Assembly (NCBI GenBank): GCA_009842375.1
Contig: VYFM01000026.1
Span: 1-6,426, forward strand
Direction of reading: 5' to 3'
From: Candidatus Poribacteria bacterium
GTDB taxonomy: Bacteria > Poribacteria > WGA-4E > WGA-3G
DNA length: 6,426 bases
The position numbers were made by a program, and so were the translations under genes. The notes under the pieces were generated by a model. It was not told the DNA's origin, ran no database searches, and saw nothing but the letters and a program-made list of their open reading frames with translations. Of this stretch, positions 6,410-6,426 are shown piece by piece. Positions within the stretch are counted from its first letter, which is position 1; each line of letters begins with the position of its first letter.

Positions 6410-6426
6410 ACAATCTAACAGATTGT
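6410..6426. repeat. second small palindrome, at the window edge
   Basis: ACAATCT (6410-6416) and AGATTGT (6420-6426) form a perfect 7-bp stem around AAC, 11 bases after the first palindrome. The stem may continue past the window end. Two spaced palindromes with different stems suggest a composite intergenic repeat unit. Confidence 0.55.

Noticed and set aside
6376..6426. Palindromes as the edge of a CRISPR array
   Set aside because: The two stems differ in sequence, the spacing is only 11 bases and no repeat-spacer periodicity is seen.

Overview
The window is about 6.4 kb of moderately AT-rich bacterial DNA. It carries one plus-strand gene (broken) and five minus-strand genes. The mix suggests an uncultured marine or sponge-associated bacterium of the Candidatus Poribacteria type: a RhmD-like enolase-superfamily sugar-acid dehydratase, three phytanoyl-CoA-dioxygenase-like (PhyH) Fe(II)/2-oxoglutarate oxygenases, a secreted three-domain calcineurin-like phosphoesterase and a lipoprotein Cu/Zn superoxide dismutase. 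Expanded PhyH and enolase families are typical of that group. This placement is inference; no rRNA or other marker gene is present. Translation uses the standard bacterial code, with TAA, TAG and TGA all ending genes.

Layout. (1) 10-1170, plus strand: a RhmD-like enolase-superfamily dehydratase whose frame is intact except for one in-frame TGA at 310-312, exactly where the family has a Trp (TGG). It is a recent nonsense mutation, a sequence error, or a gene now read as two pieces. (2) 1199-4609, minus strand: an apparent three-gene operon read leftward, PhyH-A (267 aa), PhyH-B (310 aa) and the secreted phosphoesterase (544 aa), with gaps of 18 and 21 bp. PhyH-A and PhyH-B are in the same frame, separated by one TGA and six codons, and PhyH-B has no visible Shine-Dalgarno. 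(3) 4717-5292, minus: a Cu/Zn superoxide dismutase lipoprotein with every metal ligand present. (4) 5439-6242, minus: PhyH-C, a 267-aa paralog of PhyH-A with about 82% amino-acid identity and no gaps (counted by eye). The two copies flank the SOD gene as direct repeats. (5) 6243-6426: non-coding, ending in two perfect small palindromes; the first sits directly behind a GTAG tetranucleotide, as in REP-type elements.

How the genes might work together: the dioxygenases are cytosolic and need Fe(II), 2-oxoglutarate and O2; the phosphoesterase and SOD carry export signals. Co-transcription of the PhyH pair with a phosphoesterase suggests stepwise oxidation and dephosphorylation of some organic substrate, but nothing in the sequence identifies it. 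The enolase gene converges on the operon (28 bp between stops) and is a separate unit. No RNA gene, CRISPR array, transposase or convincing intrinsic terminator was seen, and no gene-free stretch exceeds 300 bases.
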